Shown here: positions 38,502 through 48,484 of the stretch, one piece after another
Numbering within the stretch: the stretch's first letter is position 1
How the letters are laid out: each line of letters starts with the position of its first letter
NCBI RefSeq assembly: GCF_041956535.1
Contig: NW_027192195.1
Span: forward strand, 180,336 to 244,335
Direction of reading: 5' to 3'
DNA length: 64,000 nucleotides
Source of the DNA: Calcarisporiella thermophila CBS 279.70
Taxonomy: Eukaryota; Calcarisporiellomycota
Translations under genes and position numbers: made by a program
Notes under the pieces: generated by a model
The model's database searches: none
Told to the model about the DNA's origin: nothing
What the model saw: the letters and a program-made list of their open reading frames with translations, nothing else

Positions 38502-40226
38502 ATGGATTCCCTCCCCTCCCTCTCCACAGCCCAATTCTCTTCGCCCCCACCTCTCCCGACCGAGGGAGCGACAGATTCCAACACGACGGTTTTTGCGGCG
38601 TCAGGTCTATCTCCGGGCCCTAGACCAAGTCCGTGTTTGCTATCCCATAATGTCACGCTTTTTCTTTTCGGTGGATCACGACAAGCCGGGAAGGGGTCCG
38701 TTATTCTCTCGGCAAGCCTACCGATCAGTAAAGAAAGGGTGGAGTGGAGAGAGCTATCTGCGGAGAGTGTGAGGGGAACTCTGAGTGAGACATGCGCAGT
38801 GAGCGAGGGGGGGAAAATCGTGGTCATAGCGGAAGAGGGAGGGCAAGTGCGGGCTGATACCAGAAAGCAGAGGTTAGCGAGGAGAGGGCCGATGGAGGGG
38901 CTGAAGAGGGTGCATAAAAATTCGAAGAAAAAAAAAAAGAAGCCCGGTAAGCATGACTCCAGGGCGGGAGAAGAGGAGGAAGGGGGGGAGCTTGAGGAGG
39001 AAAAGAAGAACGAGCCAACTTTGACGGCAGCCCCCTCCTCTTCGGCCCCCTCCCCTCAGCCCTCCTCCATGCCCACCCCCGCCCCGTCCTCCGCTCCCGC
39101 CTCTGACGTCAGTATACATGTTTATGATATCCAAACACAACGCTGGGACACGTCCAAGAGTGATCAGGAGACCCTGCGCAATTTTATCGGGCGCACCCAC
39201 TACGCCGCCGTGTCGCTGGGTGCAGATCTCTATTATTATGGGGGGAGAATAGGCGGGTGCTTCACCGATATGCTGTTGGTGTACAATCTCGAGAACAAGA
39301 CATGGCGAAGGGTGGTGGGGGCCCCCATCGTGTGGTATCCAAGTTTGGTCGCCATCCAGGGAAAGCTGGTAATCTTTGGAAGCTTACCGGGAGAGGGGAC
39401 GTGGCTCAATGTCGCCTATCAATACAACCCCTCTGCGCAAAAGTGATCCCCCGCCCTATTCCTCCCGATCCATTATTCTAGTATGTATGCAATGGCCTAC
39501 CGAGACACCGCCATCGTAGCCGTTCCACGCACTACCGCTCAGGGGGACCCGCACGTCTGGCTCTTCTCCCTCGGCGACCATGGCGGAGGCGGTGGCGCGA
39601 GTAATCTCCTTCAATTAGAAAGCCCCACTAATTTCTCTATACCCAACTTCAAGGAGCAAATGGCGGCCACGCTTCTTGCCGACCGATATTTGATCCTTAG
39701 CGATGAGATGAATAAAATCAGCCTGGAAATGCCCTCGGCCATAGAAGCTTTGGACGTGCAGGCCAGGCAGTGGGTCTCCCGTCTTGACCCGCAAAATCAA
39801 ACGAGGGCCTCTTTTGGGTTCCAGCCCACATCGGCTGCCTCTCCATTCACCAGTGTGGCCCCGAGAAATGCGGCGACAGGTGAGCAAGGAGGGACGAACT
39901 GGACCGGCATCCTCGTCGGATCTATCCTGGCTGCCGCCATTCTGGGGTTCACAACAGGTATCCTTCTCTATCGCGCCCTCCAACGACGGGGCAAAAATAA
40001 AGCAGGCCAACTTCCATATACCTCGGCACGCTCCAGCTCGAGTCATGATGTGCCACCTCGCCTGTCGCTTGCCATCGAAGCTTCTGGCGAATCCCTTATC
40101 GACGCTATCATGCAAGAGATCGGGCCATCGGAGCTGGAGCCACGGGTGGCAAGTCGGTTCCGCGAAATCTTTCCGCCCACATCGTCGGAGCCTCATTTGC
40201 CTAAGACGCTGCCACCGATAGGATAG
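38502..40226 (+). CDS. Kelch-like single-pass membrane protein
   Basis: Two exons (38502-39442 and 39482-40226) joined by a 39-nt intron give 561 residues. Kelch-type signatures are VTLFLFGGS, DLYYYGGR and KLVIFGS with aromatic-glycine turns. A lysine run and an acidic/proline-rich insertion (about 145-205) split the repeats. A membrane segment is at about residues 455-477 (ILVGSILAAAILGFTTGILLY) with a cytoplasmic tail of about 85 residues. Fungal proteins of this kind are usually type I membrane proteins, but no signal peptide is seen. Either an upstream exon was missed or the first ATG is not the true start. The ligand and role are unknown. Confidence 0.78.
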
Positions 40227-40523
40227 ACCCATACCTGTCCCCCCCTCCCCCCACCCTGCGCCTGTGGAAGCCGCCCACCCTCCATCGACTACTCTTGTTA
40301 TATATACATATCTACATGCATATACAGTATATTTAAATTTTATTCTATCGTGCCAATCCCTTCTTTTCCTCTGTAAAAATTCATTCTTCCTCATTTGCTA
40401 GTTTTATAAGTTATGGTATATACATGCATATATTTCTAATGGAATTTAATATAACCTCATGGCATCCTCACCCAATGGATAGGTGGAGAAACTGGTGGAG
40501 AAGCCATGGGAGTCGATGATATC

Positions 40524-41135
40524 TTAGTACACACATACGGGAAACACTCCTTCAACAGGCGGGAGCAAAATAACAAGGCTCACTAAGCACTCTCTTCTTC
40601 CTCGTCTTTTTCTTCCCTCCTCCTCCTCCTCCTCCTCCTCCTCCTCAGGCCCACCCACTTCATCCTCAGTTACATCCGCATCCTCCTGGCTCTCTCCCTC
40701 CTCTTTCCTCTGCTGCGTCCCTTCTTCTTCAACCGAAGCAACCACGTCGAGGAGTTCCGTGATGGACTTTTCAAGATGGGTCACTCGCGTGTTTATTTCC
40801 TCCACTATAATATCAGGTGTGAATCAATCACATGGAGAAAAATAAAACGCGAAATTGGGCAACCTACTCCGATTGGACATTTCAGTGGACATTTCTTCAA
40901 ACCTCGACTCCTTTATTAAGATGATAGGTTAGAGATTGCTGGCAGGAATAAGAGAGAAGGTGAGCATTCCATCCTTACCAGCTGATCGAGCAACTCTTGG
41001 AGCTACGCAATTGCGAGACAAACAGAGTGAGATCCAAAAATGGCAAAGCAACAGTGGAGTTTCTAGAATTACCAGAGCAACCGTCTTTCCACCCCCTTCA
41101 TTCTCAGCTTTGGACGCCGTTTCTGAGGACATCAT
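40524..41135 (-). CDS. HSBP1: Heat shock factor-binding protein 1 homologue with acidic tail
   Basis: Exons are complement(join(40524-40804, 40868-40910, 40979-41002, 41082-41135)), giving 133 residues. The core (about residues 19-65) reads LQELLDQL, SRFEEMSTEMSNRM and EEINTRVTHLEKSITEL, the heptad coiled coil of HSBP1, a small trimeric protein that binds the trimerisation domain of heat shock factor. The family is normally 70-90 residues. Here a C-terminal extension of about 65 residues adds a glutamate run, an RKRRGRR cluster and a hydrophobic end. Exon 2 is only 24 nt. The gene is divergent from calreticulin, another stress-linked gene. Confidence 0.88.
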
Positions 41136-42025
41136 ATTAACATTGGAAGCTAACTCTCACCTTGAAATTTTCGGAAGGAAGCTCTCAATTTAGCTCTGCT
41201 AAGCCACACTACCCTCTCTGACATTTTGGTCTGAAAGCCTTAGGAGCGAGCTAAAGCCGTATTCATATCGTGCTTCACTCCTCTCGTGTCATCACCCGAG
41301 CGTGCCGAGAACTGCGCTGCAAACTTCATGGCCAGGGCGAAGTTTGGATTAGGCTGAAAGCTGTTCATTATTTATCCATGCACCGCGTTTTTACAATTCC
41401 GATTTGGCACGGCGGTGCATCCAAGGACTTTCCTAACCTCGCTCCTGCTACACTACCCAACGACAGCTCGTGACACAGTGCTAGGATGCTTGGTAATCAC
41501 GCGCAAGCCTGCTTTCCCTCCCCCCGTCGGCCAGAGGACAGCCTCCGGACTTGGGCCGAATCCAGAGACATCCCAGTCAGGGCAGCGCGTGAGTAGACAC
41601 ATGGCTCTGGAACGAGGGGCCTTGGAGCCGCGTGTAGGCTAGTGCTGGCAGCGCAAGCGCTGCAGCCTTCCTCCAGCAGAGTTCATGGCGCAGGCAGACT
41701 AGGAGAGCGTGCTAGCAGCGAAGTAGGACAGCCGGTGCTCTGCACCCAATGGCCAAATGGGATGGCTCGCGCAATATGCCCATTTCTCACTCTCCCGCTA
41801 AGCTCCCCCTGCCACCGGTGTAACCGGCCGGCTGTTTTTCTTTTCGTTTCGAATAAATTTTGCTGTCAGGTTGTGGTTGGCCTGACGGTTTTTATTTTTT
41901 GCAACCGAATCCATCTTCGGCCCCTCTTCTTAAACCCTGAGCCGGATCCCCTTTCTCTCTTTCCCCCCCATACTCCCATTCTCCCCCCAACTGGCTATTC
42001 CTCTCATTACTCACACCACCGCACG
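41136..42025. other. Divergent promoter of HSBP1 and calreticulin
   Basis: About 890 bp with moderate GC content and no convincing gene. Frames present on the plus strand lack any recognisable feature. A CT-rich tract precedes the calreticulin start. Confidence 0.5.
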
Positions 42026-43813
42026 ATGAAGTTTGGCATCATTGGTCTTGCATTGCTCTCTCTCGGGGCAATTGCTTCCGTGCATGCAGAGACATTCTTC
42101 GAGGATGGTTTCGCTGATGGTGAAGGCTGGAAACAGGTAATTCCTCCCCCTCCCTCCCCCATTCCGCTCTCCTAAATCCCAGAGGCCTAACCCGCTCCCA
42201 TCTTACTTGCATCGCTCTCGCAGCGCTGGACGAATTCCGCTCACCGAGACGATCTTGGGCGGTTCAATGTCACCGCTGGTAAATGGCATTCTAACCCCAT
42301 TGCATCCCAGGGACTTCAGACGGTGGACGATGCGCGCTTCTACGCTATCTCAGCGCCCTTCAACAAAGTGTTCGATAATACAGGCAAGGATTTGGTGGTG
42401 CAGTTCTCGGTGAAGCATGAGCAGGATATCGATTGTGGAGGGGGATACGTCAAGCTGCTCCCTCCCCAGTTCAATCCCGAGAAATTCAACGGAGACACCG
42501 CCTACAACATCATGTTCGGGGTAAGTGGCTTTAACCATTTTCCCCGTTGCTCTCGCTCATAACGACACTGATTTCCTTTACAGCCCGATATCTGCGGAAG
42601 CTCAACCCGGGTGCACGTCATCTTCAACTACAAGGGAACCAACCACTTGCTCAAGCGCGAAATCTCGGCCCCCACGGACGAGCTGACCCATTTCTATACC
42701 CTGATTGTTCGCCCAGACCAGACCTACACCGTTCTTATTGACAACGAGGAGAAGCAGACCGGCTCTCTCCTTGAGGACTGGGAGATGCTCCCGCCCAAAG
42801 AAATCGACGACCCCAGTGACAAGAAACCCGCCGACTGGGTTGACAATGCCACCATCGAGGATCCGGAAGACAAGAAGCCCGAGGATTGGGACCAGCCCGA
42901 AACCATTCCCGACCCGGACGCGAAGAAGCCCGAGGACTGGGACGACGACATGGACGGTGACTGGGAGCCTCCCGTTATCACCAACCCCGACTATAAAGGC
43001 GAGTGGAAGCCCCGCCAGATTCCCAACCCGGCCTACAAGGGAGAGTGGAAGCCCCGCCGCATTGCCAATCCAGAGTTTGTCGAGGACAAATCGCTCTATG
43101 CCTACAACACTAGTGCCATCGGCATCGACATTTGGCAGGTCAAGTCGGGCACGATATTCGACGATTTCCTGGTGACCGACAACGCCGAGGAGGCGAAGAA
43201 GGCGTTCGAGAAGGCATGGAGGAAGGAGGCGGAGCTCCAGGCGAAGGAGAAGTTCGAGGAGGCTGAGGATGCAGCCCGTGCGGCGAACGGCGCTCAGGAC
43301 GAGGCCGAGGAGAAGAGCGAGTCAGAGGATGCCGACGAGGATGTCCCCGTGCTCAACTTTGGGGATCTGGATGGAAATGTGGGCGAGGAAACGGCCGTTG
43401 ATTTGGAAGGAGAGGTGAAGCTGGACAAGGAGGCCAAGGGCGCCAAGAGTGATGTCAAAGAAGAGGTGAAGGAGAAAGAGGTGCTGGAACCGGAGGAGGT
43501 CAAGGAGGAGAAGGCAGAGACAGTCAAGGAAGAGAAGAGCGAAGAGGCCAAGGAGGAGAAGCGGGAAGAGCCCTTGGAGGAGAAACAAGAGGAGGTACCG
43601 GAGAAGAAAGAGGAGGAGGCGGCCGAGGTAAGCAAGCAAGAGCAAGCTGAAGAACCCGTATCCGAGGAAGTGGAGAAAACGGACCCGAGTGCAAGCGAGG
43701 AAGAGCTGCGAAAAGAGCTTGAGGAGTTGAAGCGCAAACTTGCAGAAATCTCCGTCAAGCTCTCTGAGAGGCCCAAATCCACCGGCCATAAGCACATCAA
43801 AGATGAGCTTTAA
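42026..43813 (+). CDS. Calreticulin
   Basis: Soluble calcium-binding lectin chaperone of the ER lumen. Exons are 42026-42136, 42224-42520 and 42584-43813, giving 545 residues. There is a signal peptide (residues 1-21), then the lectin domain with CGGGYVKLLP and YNIMFGPDICG. The P-domain has three type-1 repeats (DKKPADW, DKKPEDWD, AKKPEDWD) and three type-2 repeats (GDWEPP, GEWKPR, GEWKPR), followed by IGIDIWQVKSGTIFDD. The C-terminus ends in KDEL, the ER retrieval signal. The acidic tail is unusually long (about 190 residues of EEKxEE words) and ends in a short coiled coil. Absence of a membrane span separates it from calnexin. Confidence 0.96.
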
Positions 43814-44045
43814 AAACATCCCCCCCTGTATCCTTCCCCCATTCCAGATATCTCGTGGAAATGAAAACACTCTTTAACATCCCTCGCTGCCCTTTCTTTT
43901 ATCCCTTCGCTTTTTATTTTTGCTTTCTGTTCACTATGTATTTGTCAATTAATTTGATTTATTATTTAAACAATCTATTGCAAAGAAGGGTGGAATCCAT
44001 AGTGACGAAACTTTGTTTATTGACTCATCCAAAGCCATCCCTTAA

Positions 44046-44519
44046 TTACTCGGCAGCGCCAGCATTCTTCTTCCTATTTAGCGAAAATGGAAAGAGTGAG
44101 GAAAATCATGGATGAACACGGCGGAAAAATGAGATGAAACAGAAGTCAAGGAAGCAACTTACAAAGTCCACCAGGCATCTGTTAAGGCGATGGGTGGGGT
44201 GAAATCAAGCGATTAGTTCGAGGGTTCCAAAAAGAATTCACGCAAAATAAAGAGGCACTTACTGAAGAAGGGAAGTCCAAAACCTACGCCAAAGAATGTA
44301 ACAACACCAACGGCGAGCAAAGGCTTGTTCTTGGTGCTGAAGGGAAGATTCTATCGAGGGGAGAAGCGCAAAGCTCATTAAGGAGTCCTGAAGATGAACA
44401 GAAAACAGATCGAAAATTACCTGGCCATTTGTGTTCTCAAAGTGATAAAGATCACTTCGCAGGGGACGGGTGAGAGCGCGGGAACGGAGGGCAGCACGGG
44501 AGAAAATGGCAGGGTACAT
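44046..44519 (-). CDS. Cytochrome c oxidase subunit VIIc (COX7C / yeast Cox8 type)
   Basis: Small inner-membrane subunit of respiratory complex IV. Exons are complement(join(44046-44073, 44163-44178, 44263-44350, 44421-44519)), giving 76 residues. A basic mitochondrial presequence (RAALRSRALTRPLRS) is followed by the family core FENTNGQNLPF and TKNKPLLAVGVVTFFGVGFG, the membrane helix, then NAWWTLKKN. The third exon is a 16-nt microexon encoding AWW and parts of its flanking codons. It is needed to keep frame and the conserved tail. The promoter has a TGACGTCA/CACGTG composite. Confidence 0.93.
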
Positions 44520-44609
44520 CTTTGTTTGGGCGATGAAAGGATTTCAATCGATCGATAGGAAAGAGGATTAAATGTTTTCAGTTTGATTAATGTTACAAGG
44601 GGGGGGTTG

Positions 44610-44624
44610 TGACGTCACCACGTG
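44610..44624. promoter_or_regulatory. Composite CRE and E-box upstream of the COX7C gene
   Basis: TGACGTCACCACGTG lies about 90 bp upstream of the start of the oxidase subunit gene. TGACGTCA is the CRE palindrome for bZIP factors and CACGTG is the Cbf1 core. A Cbf1-like gene is at 52273-53194. Use of the site is inferred. Confidence 0.45.
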
Positions 44625-44814
44625 TTGAAATCAACCAGGTCGAGTGGGAGAGCATAAGAAAAAGTGGTAGAGATCAAGCGGTGCCCCATAAAAACAATGA
44701 ATACAGACTCAATTCGAATGAGAAAAAAAAAAACTATATACAGAATTCAAGGGATATTTGCTAGATATAGAGGAACGATTCCAAGAAGATAAAGGAATAA
44801 GTGGTCATCGTCTG

Positions 44815-45066
44815 TTAAATCTGTTCCCAACCATAAACTGCGTCGTCCATTCGGGAACTCGAGCTCCCCATTAGAACCGGCTGGCCATTAAAACCATCCA
44901 TTCCCAGTAAGAAAGACCCTCCAGGTCCTAAATCCAGTGTCAGTTCATGCATTACCTAAGAATCACTATCAAAATTCCAAATCATTCTCCCCACCTGAAC
45001 CGAAGTCGGCTGCCCTGACCTTGGCGGGTTGGAGGCTGGAGGTGGAGAAGTAACAAGTGCTGGCAT
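44815..45066 (-). CDS. Possible small two-exon gene, or 3' exons of an unresolved gene
   Basis: An ATG at 45066 opens 24 codons (proline-rich). A 39-nt GT-AG intron (44956-44994) leads in frame into a 47-codon exon with balanced, protein-like sequence (LTLDLGPGGSFLLGMDGF, ending VYGWEQI) and a TAA at 44815-44817. The product would have 70 residues. The second exon looks like a conserved protein end, so these may be the last exons of a longer gene whose upstream exons I could not identify. No family was recognised. Confidence 0.35.
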
Positions 45067-46419
45067 TGCAAAGTCAGTAACAAAAAGTGATCTACCCGAT
45101 CTCCCTCAAAACAAAACTAGAGATAGAAGAAAGAAAAGATGTGAAAAAAAAAATATGGTTTTTCAGGCGGGTGATCAATGGCACGGCCCAATTCATTATA
45201 ATTAAAGTTTGGCCTTTTTTGGGGAAGCTATCGCCTGAGCAAGATAGGTTCTGTCCACGGTGAGCTACAGTCTGGATCCCAAGCAAACAATCCCAACTAC
45301 GCTCTCTTGGCTCAGCTGAAAGTCCCCCGCGAGCTCTCTCTGAGTCGCATCCTCCCTGCGTCCTTGTGGTGTGACTCTTAATAAGGCTATTGTGAGCGAA
45401 ATGTGGGGCCGTTGGCCCACGATGGCACCATCCCTGCTGCGCAAAAAGGAATACGCTTGTCCACGCAGAGTGAATCAAGCCACTAGGACCCCAAAAGGCC
45501 TGGCAGTCCCTACAGGCCAGCCCATGAAGCCGGGTCATGCGCAGCGAAGAGTTGGTTGGGCTACCCTTGAGAAAGGAAACGGAAAGAGTGGCGGCAAAAA
45601 TTAGCGTTTTGACCACAACCATGCTGTGCATTTGAAATGCTTCAAAAGACTAATCTAGCCTCTTCATCAGCCCCCAAGGTCCCCTAACTAGGCACATGAC
45701 TAAATCCATGGACCGCAAACCCACTTATACAGTACATCCTCTACTAGCTCACATTGGATTTCGAATTCTCTCAGAGTGCGCATTTCTACAACGCCTCAAA
45801 CCTAAGGTATCGAACCTTTCCTATGGAGAAGGTGTAATCCATCGCAGGTTCTTGGGTCAATCTGACTTGAGGTGTCGAGGAATCGGACTCTCTTTTTCAT
45901 TCTCCTCGGAGCGCTACCCAAGATAATTATTATTGGCATGGAGATAGATTTGCTATTCCGGATATCCAAGTGTGGAGTGCTTTTTAAACACGCATGGATC
46001 TGATTCCTAGGATATTCTGTGGTGAACCTTGACCCATAATCTCGATTCCAAGGATCTGGATCAATCCAGTAAATGTAATTTATTCACATATCCTCCATCA
46101 TCCGGCTCTGTGCGTGATCCTTTTCTTCTTGATTGAATCATGCCTTAGGGCATGATGGCTGTGTTAATTCAAGCCTTGTCGACACGTGAGGTCTTAATAG
46201 TATATGATGATGGGCCATTTATTTTCACGGCCTTGTATATGTAGACGAATATAGGGGCCCGTAAGACACTGAAGCTTTCTGAAATGGATGATGAGTTCAA
46301 TTAAATTTTCACCAAGTTTCTATGCCTTTCATGCTCGAGATTTAGAGAAACGTCGATTCGAAAATTTATTGTTTAAACAACCAATCAATCAGGCAGGCAC
46401 GCTCAATCAGCAATAGTAT
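45067..46419. other. Gene-poor stretch, no supported gene
   Basis: A 179-codon minus-strand frame (45092-45631) starts with a hydrophobic N-terminus but continues with compositionally random sequence, and no homology or splice support is visible. The remainder (45640-46419) is AT-rich with nothing recognised. Confidence 0.4.
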
Positions 46420-46770
46420 TTATTCAACACAACGGGTGGTGAAAGAGACAGCAGAGAAGCGATCGTAAGGTCGGGGCCCATACGCCGTGTGGACAAGACG
46501 GCCAGTGCAGTTTGTGGAGTCATACCAACGGGTCTCGATGCTTGACCCAGTATGGAAACCTTCGATATTACTAGCCTCGATCGGAATAGGAGTGCATCTA
46601 TTGTTACTAAGGATATAATAGGTACGCTTTGTGCGATTTGGGGTGTGGTATAGAGTCAAAGAATAGGTGGTGGGGCAAACCGGAGAAGAGGGTGCCGCCT
46701 CGGAGGGCATAGAGAGCAAGCCCACCGAAGCTATGGCGGAGAGCAGAAGCAGAGAAATGGCTGAGCGCAT
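46420..46770 (-). CDS. Small secreted four-cysteine protein (copy A)
   Basis: Intronless frame of 116 residues. A signal peptide (MRSAISLLLLSAIASVGLLS, cleavage near SEA-AP) precedes a mature domain with four cysteines in the words VCPTTYSL, NRCTPIP, TNCTG and TRCVE. About half of the residues are identical to the neighbouring copy at 48143-48484, with the shared core GF-x-TG-x-SIET-x-W and RF-x-A-x-SF. No family was recognised. Small secreted cysteine proteins act as effectors, wall ligands or antimicrobial peptides in fungi, and which applies here cannot be told. It belongs to a tandem duplication that includes the upstream region. Confidence 0.85.
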   Translation of the reverse strand: MRSAISLLLLSAIASVGLLSMPSEAAPSSPVCPTTYSLTLYHTPNRTKRTYYILSNNRCTPIPIEASNIEGFHTGSSIETRWYDSTNCTGRLVHTAYGPRPYDRFSAVSFTTRCVE

Positions 46771-46892
46771 TTTAATAAGTCTTTACAGCTAACGTACTAA
46801 GCACTTTGCTAGAAGGGTAGCAGACACAGAGAGTAAAATGAGAAGAGAACCGAGAGGAATCAGTTTAAAGGAAAGTTTTTTTTTCGGGGGAA

Positions 46893-46900
46893 TGACGTGG
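46893..46900. promoter_or_regulatory. Conserved TGACGTGG upstream of secreted gene copy A
   Basis: TGACGTGG lies 123 bp upstream of the start. The same word is 127 bp upstream of copy B (48611-48618) inside a longer conserved block that also shares ATTAACT and CTAAAGAGAT. The block may simply be conserved by recent duplication. Confidence 0.45.
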
Positions 46901-48142
46901 TTAAAGTTCAATTTTCTATTAACTTTAATCCCCTTCATCTGAGACAACTCTAAAGAGATAATTCCCTAAATTTTCTCCAACGGGTGCTGCCCACACATCT
47001 CATTCATCAAAAAAAAAAACTCTCAGCCGCTTATTGGATAAACTCAACTATACTGGGCCATATCTCTCAATCCACCTGGGAGAATTCCTTTCCATTCTTT
47101 TCATGTGTGCTTATTAATGGGCTGTAAAAGGCAGCTCGGCTCGTCTCCGTGACGCTCCTCTTACCCATCACGCTTTCCAGCACGACTATATGAAGAGAGA
47201 CTGCACTGGACGCAGGTAAGGATAAAGGAAAATATTCTGGGAGGTTTGAAAAATAAACTAGGAATTGGGTGTAATAATACGACCCTCCAGGCGACAACTT
47301 GTCGAAACGGGCAATATCCGACTCGTGATCTCTCTCGGCACACTTTCTTGCCTCATTTGGACACCTCCACGAACCAAACCAAATGGGCTATCTGCGCAAA
47401 ACTTTTAATGAAATATACTATAAATGGATATCATAAAAGCTCGCGCAACGATGTTTACGATCGCACCCCTTTGGAATATCACAAGTGAAGAACAGTGGAG
47501 GCCAAGCACGTTGCACAAGTAAGTCCCCACAGAGACTTCATGGAAAGCCAGTTCACTGGCCTGAGAGTTCATTTCCCGCTGACGACATTCGCCCAAGAGA
47601 GTTGGTTGAGATTTTCTCAATGCTCTGACCTGATCATTCATTTCGGTGTCAAGCGGCTGTTATGAAAGAAGTCGATAAACTTGGGGATAGTTCCAGCATA
47701 CAAGAGAGGATAGGAGCAGTTGCTAATTAACTTTGATGTAGAAACTCTGCTCACTCATCCTCCTCAGATATAAATATAAAATAGGCGTAAAATTTTGTGT
47801 TCTCCTTAGGAGAATAATTTGCAAGTTTTGCATAGATGTTGGTGGCCGTATCGCACCTAAGTACGCAAAAGCCTACAATCTTTTTGACGTGATTACAATT
47901 CTTTTACAAGCCCACTTGGACATTGATGTTTTTGCAATATTTAAGCACCCATAATTTCCAAAGTATTTTTGGTGCATCAGCGTTCATATCAACTTTTGAG
48001 AGCAGTAAGATTAAAGAGTGCATTTAATCCCTTACCAGCAAGTCTTTCATTACTATTATGTTCAAGGAATTAGGAGGGGCCTCGATGGAGAACATTTCCA
48101 AGATGTTTATTGCTTATTAGGCAAAATAAAAATTAGGCCAGT

Positions 48143-48484
48143 TCACTCAGCACAGCGACTGATGAAAGAGCCAGCAGTGAAGCGTGTTCGTGGTCTCGAT
48201 CCCTTCACCTTAAGGGCGGGGAGGCCTCCACAATTTCCGTTTTCAAACCAAAGTGTCTCGATGCTTGGCCCGGTGTTGAATCCATACACGGTCCTGGCCT
48301 CAGCCGGAATGGGGTTGCATTTCCCGCTAACAAGGGTATAATGGAGACGTTTTTCGTGGTTGGGGGAGTAGAAGAGGGTCAAGGAATAGGTAGAGGGGCA
48401 AATCTCAGCTAAGGGGGCCGCTTCGGAGCGGGTGGAGAGCAGGCCTACTAGAGCAATGACAGAGAGAGCAAGAGCGGAGCGCAT
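48143..48484 (-). CDS. Small secreted four-cysteine protein (copy B)
   Basis: Intronless frame of 113 residues, paralogous to copy A. A signal peptide (MRSALALSVIALVGLLS) is followed by the same four-cysteine pattern (ICPSTYSL, GKCNPIP, GNCGG, SRCAE) and the shared GFNTGPSIET core. The two copies differ mostly between cysteines, which suggests an older duplication under structural constraint. The product is probably extracellular and its role is unknown. Confidence 0.85.
   Translation of the reverse strand: MRSALALSVIALVGLLSTRSEAAPLAEICPSTYSLTLFYSPNHEKRLHYTLVSGKCNPIPAEARTVYGFNTGPSIETLWFENGNCGGLPALKVKGSRPRTRFTAGSFISRCAE

Noticed and set aside
42611-43813. Calnexin assignment for this gene
   Set aside because: There is no membrane helix and the protein ends in KDEL, so calreticulin fits better.
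43294-43870. Two long minus-strand frames rich in Ser or Leu
   Set aside because: They mirror the EEK-rich tail of calreticulin.
45092-45631. 179-codon minus-strand frame with a hydrophobic start
   Set aside because: Composition after the first 20 residues looks random, no splice partner was found, and no known motif appears.
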